A stretch of 64,000 nt of DNA, from positions 1 through 64,000 of the forward strand of contig NZ_JAKIKY010000017.1 of NCBI RefSeq assembly GCF_023349185.1, in the 5' to 3' direction. Each line of letters opens with the position of its first letter. The stretch's first letter is position 1. This DNA is from Shewanella aquimarina (GTDB lineage Bacteria > Pseudomonadota > Gammaproteobacteria > Enterobacterales > Shewanellaceae). Below, piece after piece: positions 61,645 through 64,000 of the stretch. Position numbers and translations under genes: made by a program. The notes beneath the pieces are model-generated. The model saw nothing but the letters and a program-made list of their open reading frames with translations. It was not told the DNA's origin and did no database searches.

Positions 61645-62145
61645 TTAAGGTGCAAGTGCCTCGCGGGTAAATTGATCGCCGTCGCACTCGGGACAGTCTG
61701 GGATCACGCCGGGGAATTCGATACGCATCTCATGACCGCAGCCGGTACAGACCATGACTCCCTGACCCACTATCTCACCACTCTGATAATAGCCGTGATG
61801 CTTGAAGTCCTGGGTCACCTCATGCCACTCAATCTGGCTTCTGTCGGTTATCTCACTCAGCCAGTGCCACAGGGTATTCTCGGCGGCGATGACTGTGGGG
61901 CTGTGGCTAAGATCCGTGGCGTTCTTCTCAGCCAGGTAGCTGCCGATATCACGCTTTAAAAAATCTTCCACCAGGGCAAGCTCCTCCTCCTTGGCCTGCT
62001 CCTTAAGCAACAAGAACTCCTTACTCGCCGTGACAGTCTTATATAATTCCTTTGCAGTCATTGAGTTATCTTCAGAGAAATCCGATTTCACCTGCTCGAA
62101 TAGGGCCTGGTAAAGCGATAGCAACTCGGTACTTCTTTCACTCAT
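61645..62145 (-). CDS. YbeL-like zinc-ribbon protein (DUF1451)
   Basis: This 166-residue protein has a long helical N-terminal half and a C-terminal zinc ribbon with CTGCG and CPEC as paired ligands. It belongs to the DUF1451/YbeL family, of unknown function. I use the ATG at 62143-62145 because GGAG lies 8 bases upstream; an earlier TTG start is possible but weaker. In E. coli ybeL lies near leuS and lnt, which agrees with leuS diverging here. Confidence 0.9.
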   Translation of the reverse strand: MSERSTELLSLYQALFEQVKSDFSEDNSMTAKELYKTVTASKEFLLLKEQAKEEELALVEDFLKRDIGSYLAEKNATDLSHSPTVIAAENTLWHWLSEITDRSQIEWHEVTQDFKHHGYYQSGEIVGQGVMVCTGCGHEMRIEFPGVIPDCPECDGDQFTREALAP

Positions 62146-62266
62146 GTTCAATACTCCTTCATGCGAACCTTTTTAATGACTCACTTCTAGTTTATTCTAT
62201 GCAGATCTAACTCGCGCGCAAGATGCGCAAGATCAAATAAATAGGCGGCATGGCCGGGAATCATCA

Positions 62267-64000
62267 ATGCAAGAGCAATATCTACCTTCAGAGATTGAAG
62301 CTAAGGTGCAGCAGCACTGGCAAGACACTAAAACATTTGAAGTAACCGAGGACGAAAGCAAAGAGAAGTTTTACTGCCTCTCTATGTTTCCATACCCTTC
62401 AGGCCGACTGCATATGGGCCATGTCCGCAACTACACCATAGGCGATGTCGTTGCGCGTTACCAGCGTCTGCAAGGAAAAAACGTATTACAACCCATAGGT
62501 TGGGACTCTTTCGGTCTGCCAGCTGAAAATGCCGCCATCAACAACAAGACGGCGCCAGCCCCTTGGACCTATGAAAACATCGACTACATGAAGAACCAGC
62601 TGAAGATGCTGGGTTTCGGCTACGACTGGAGTCGTGAGATCGCCACCTGCACCCCAGAATACTACCGTTGGGAACAGTGGTTCTTCACCAAGCTGTATGA
62701 CAAAGGGCTGGTCTACAAGAAGACCGCCTCGGTCAACTGGTGTCCAAACGATGAGACCGTACTGGCCAACGAGCAGGTACAAGACGGCTGCTGCTGGCGC
62801 TGTGACACCCCAGTGGTGCAAAAAGAGATCCCGCAGTGGTTCATCAAGATCACCGACTACGCCGAAGAGCTGCTAAACGACATCGACCAGCTGGACGAAT
62901 GGCCGGAGCAGGTCAAGACGATGCAGCGCAACTGGATCGGCCGTAGCGAAGGCATCGAGATGACCTTCCAGGTCGAGGGTAGCGATCAGAGCTTCGACAT
63001 CTACACCACTCGCCCAGACACAGTAATGGGCGTGACCTATGTGGCAATCGCCGCCGGTCATCCGTTGGCGCAGCAAGCGGCAGAGAACAACCCTGTGCTG
63101 GCCGACTTTATCGAAGAGTGCAAGAACGCCGATACCTCGGAAGCCGCCATGGCCGCCATGGAGAAGAAGGGTGTCGATACAGGCCTTAAGGCCATCCACC
63201 CGCTGACAGGCAAGCTGGTGCCTATCTGGGCCGCTAACTTCGTGCTGATGAACTATGGTACGGGCGCCGTGATGTCGGTACCTGGCCACGACCAGCGCGA
63301 CTACGAATTTGCCACTAAGTATGGCCTGCCGATCGAAGGCGTGATCAAACCTGCAGATGGCGAGCTGGATATCAGCGAAGAAGCCTACACTGAGAAGGGT
63401 ATCCTGTTTAACTCTGGCGACTCATTCCCAGAGCTGGATGGTCTAGACTTCCAGGCAGCGTTCGATGCCATCGACGCAAGACTCTCTGCCGAAGGCAAGG
63501 GTAAGCGTCAGGTCAACTATCGTCTGCGTGACTGGGGTGTCTCCCGTCAGCGCTACTGGGGCGCACCTATCCCTATGGTGACCCTGGCCGACGGCACTGT
63601 GATGCCAACCCCAGAAGATCAACTACCGGTGATCCTGCCGGAAGATGTGGTCATGGATGGTATCCAGAGCCCAATCAAGGCCGACAAAGAATGGGCCAAG
63701 ACCCAGGTTAACGGTCAGGAAGCCTTTAGAGAAACTGATACCTTCGACACCTTCATGGAGTCTTCTTGGTACTATGCCCGCTACTGTAGCCCTAAGGCAG
63801 ACCAGATGCTGGATCCTGCCAAGGCCAACTACTGGCTGCCGGTGGACCAATATATCGGCGGCATCGAGCACGCCTGTATGCACCTGCTCTACTTCCGCTT
63901 CTTCCACAAGCTGCTGCGCGACATCGGCCTGGTTAACAGCGACGAGCCGGCCAAGCGCCTGCTGACTCAGGGCATGGTACTGGCCGATGCCTTCTACTAC
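62267..64000 (+). CDS. leuS: Leucyl-tRNA synthetase (partial, runs off the right edge)
   Basis: LeuRS charges tRNA-Leu, three copies of which are encoded nearby. The visible 578 codons start MQEQYLPSEIEAKVQQHW and include the HIGH-type signature PYPSGRLHMGH, a zinc-binding insert (CPNDETVLANE, CCWRC) and the editing domain with TTRPDTVMGVTYVAIA. The KMSKS loop lies beyond the window. The family length is about 860, so roughly two thirds is present. The gene diverges from ybeL. Confidence 0.96.
   Translation, partial: MQEQYLPSEIEAKVQQHWQDTKTFEVTEDESKEKFYCLSMFPYPSGRLHMGHVRNYTIGDVVARYQRLQGKNVLQPIGWDSFGLPAENAAINNKTAPAPWTYENIDYMKNQLKMLGFGYDWSREIATCTPEYYRWEQWFFTKLYDKGLVYKKTASVNWCPNDETVLANEQVQDGCCWRCDTPVVQKEIPQWFIKITDYAEELLNDIDQLDEWPEQVKTMQRNWIGRSEGIEMTFQVEGSDQSFDIYTTRPDTVMGVTYVAIAAGHPLAQQAAENNPVLADFIEECKNADTSEAAMAAMEKKGVDTGLKAIHPLTGKLVPIWAANFVLMNYGTGAVMSVPGHDQRDYEFATKYGLPIEGVIKPADGELDISEEAYTEKGILFNSGDSFPELDGLDFQAAFDAIDARLSAEGKGKRQVNYRLRDWGVSRQRYWGAPIPMVTLADGTVMPTPEDQLPVILPEDVVMDGIQSPIKADKEWAKTQVNGQEAFRETDTFDTFMESSWYYARYCSPKADQMLDPAKANYWLPVDQYIGGIEHACMHLLYFRFFHKLLRDIGLVNSDEPAKRLLTQGMVLADAFYY

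Overview
The window reads as a chromosomal segment of a gammaproteobacterium of the Shewanella type. It has a complete Na+-translocating NADH:quinone reductase operon with its flavin transferase and NqrM, a surface multihaem cytochrome of the OmcA/MtrC family with 11 CxxCH motifs, paired bacterioferritin subunits, LuxS, and gene orders shared with E. coli (hemA-prfA-prmC-sirB2-sirB1-kdsA, lolB-ispE-prs, bolA...yajG...ampG, yajQ/panE, hdfR/maoP, and a tRNA array near ubiF-miaB-ybeZ-ybeY-corC-lnt). The genus is an inference from gene content; no database search was possible. Nearly all genes look intact, and most of the window is ordinary core genome.

Layout. 1-118 is a 7-bp tandem repeat cut by the window edge. 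140-2478 carries dinB behind a LexA box and two bacterioferritin genes behind a Fur box. 2583-9974 is nqrABCDEF-apbE-nqrM on the minus strand. 10475-20474 holds luxS, bolA, a gcvR-like gene, alkB, rlmG, a fatty acid hydroxylase-type gene, DUF2804, yajG, a cyclophilin, a small unknown gene, ampG and yajQ. 20839-24034 holds vanZ-like, panE-like and an NSS transporter with a 38-residue partner. 24056-28468 has divergent hdfR and maoP, the latter followed by a GshB-like ATP-grasp ligase and an N-formylglutamate amidohydrolase/DUF1704 fusion. 28793-31918 has a PAP2 phosphatase, a chemoreceptor and an EamA transporter.

32067-43095 is the hemA-prfA-prmC / sirB2-sirB1-kdsA region. It is interrupted by about 4.2 kb carrying a GNAT gene and a large TonB-dependent receptor; the 3' end of the GNAT gene is repeated on the far side of the receptor (76 nt, 74 identical). 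A DUF819 permease sits between sirB1 and kdsA. 43364-45926 is the divergent lolB-ispE-prs operon. 46007-49917 is an 11-haem surface cytochrome followed by a CadC/ToxR-like membrane regulator. 50747-51814 is an array of eight tRNA genes (transcribed Met-Leu-Gln-Gln-Met-Leu-Gln-Leu) with a good promoter and terminator. 52083-62145 holds ychF, pth, ubiF, miaB, ybeZ-ybeY-corC-lnt and ybeL, and leuS runs off the right end.

The parts most worth attention are: the maoP / ATP-grasp / FGase-DUF1704 cluster, a candidate peptide ligation-hydrolysis system whose peptidase half carries HExxxH and QEGLA motifs as in the tubulin tyrosine carboxypeptidase (MATCAP) family; the TonB-receptor insertion with its flanking direct repeat; and the 11-haem cytochrome with an adjacent membrane regulator and a repeated motif in its upstream region.
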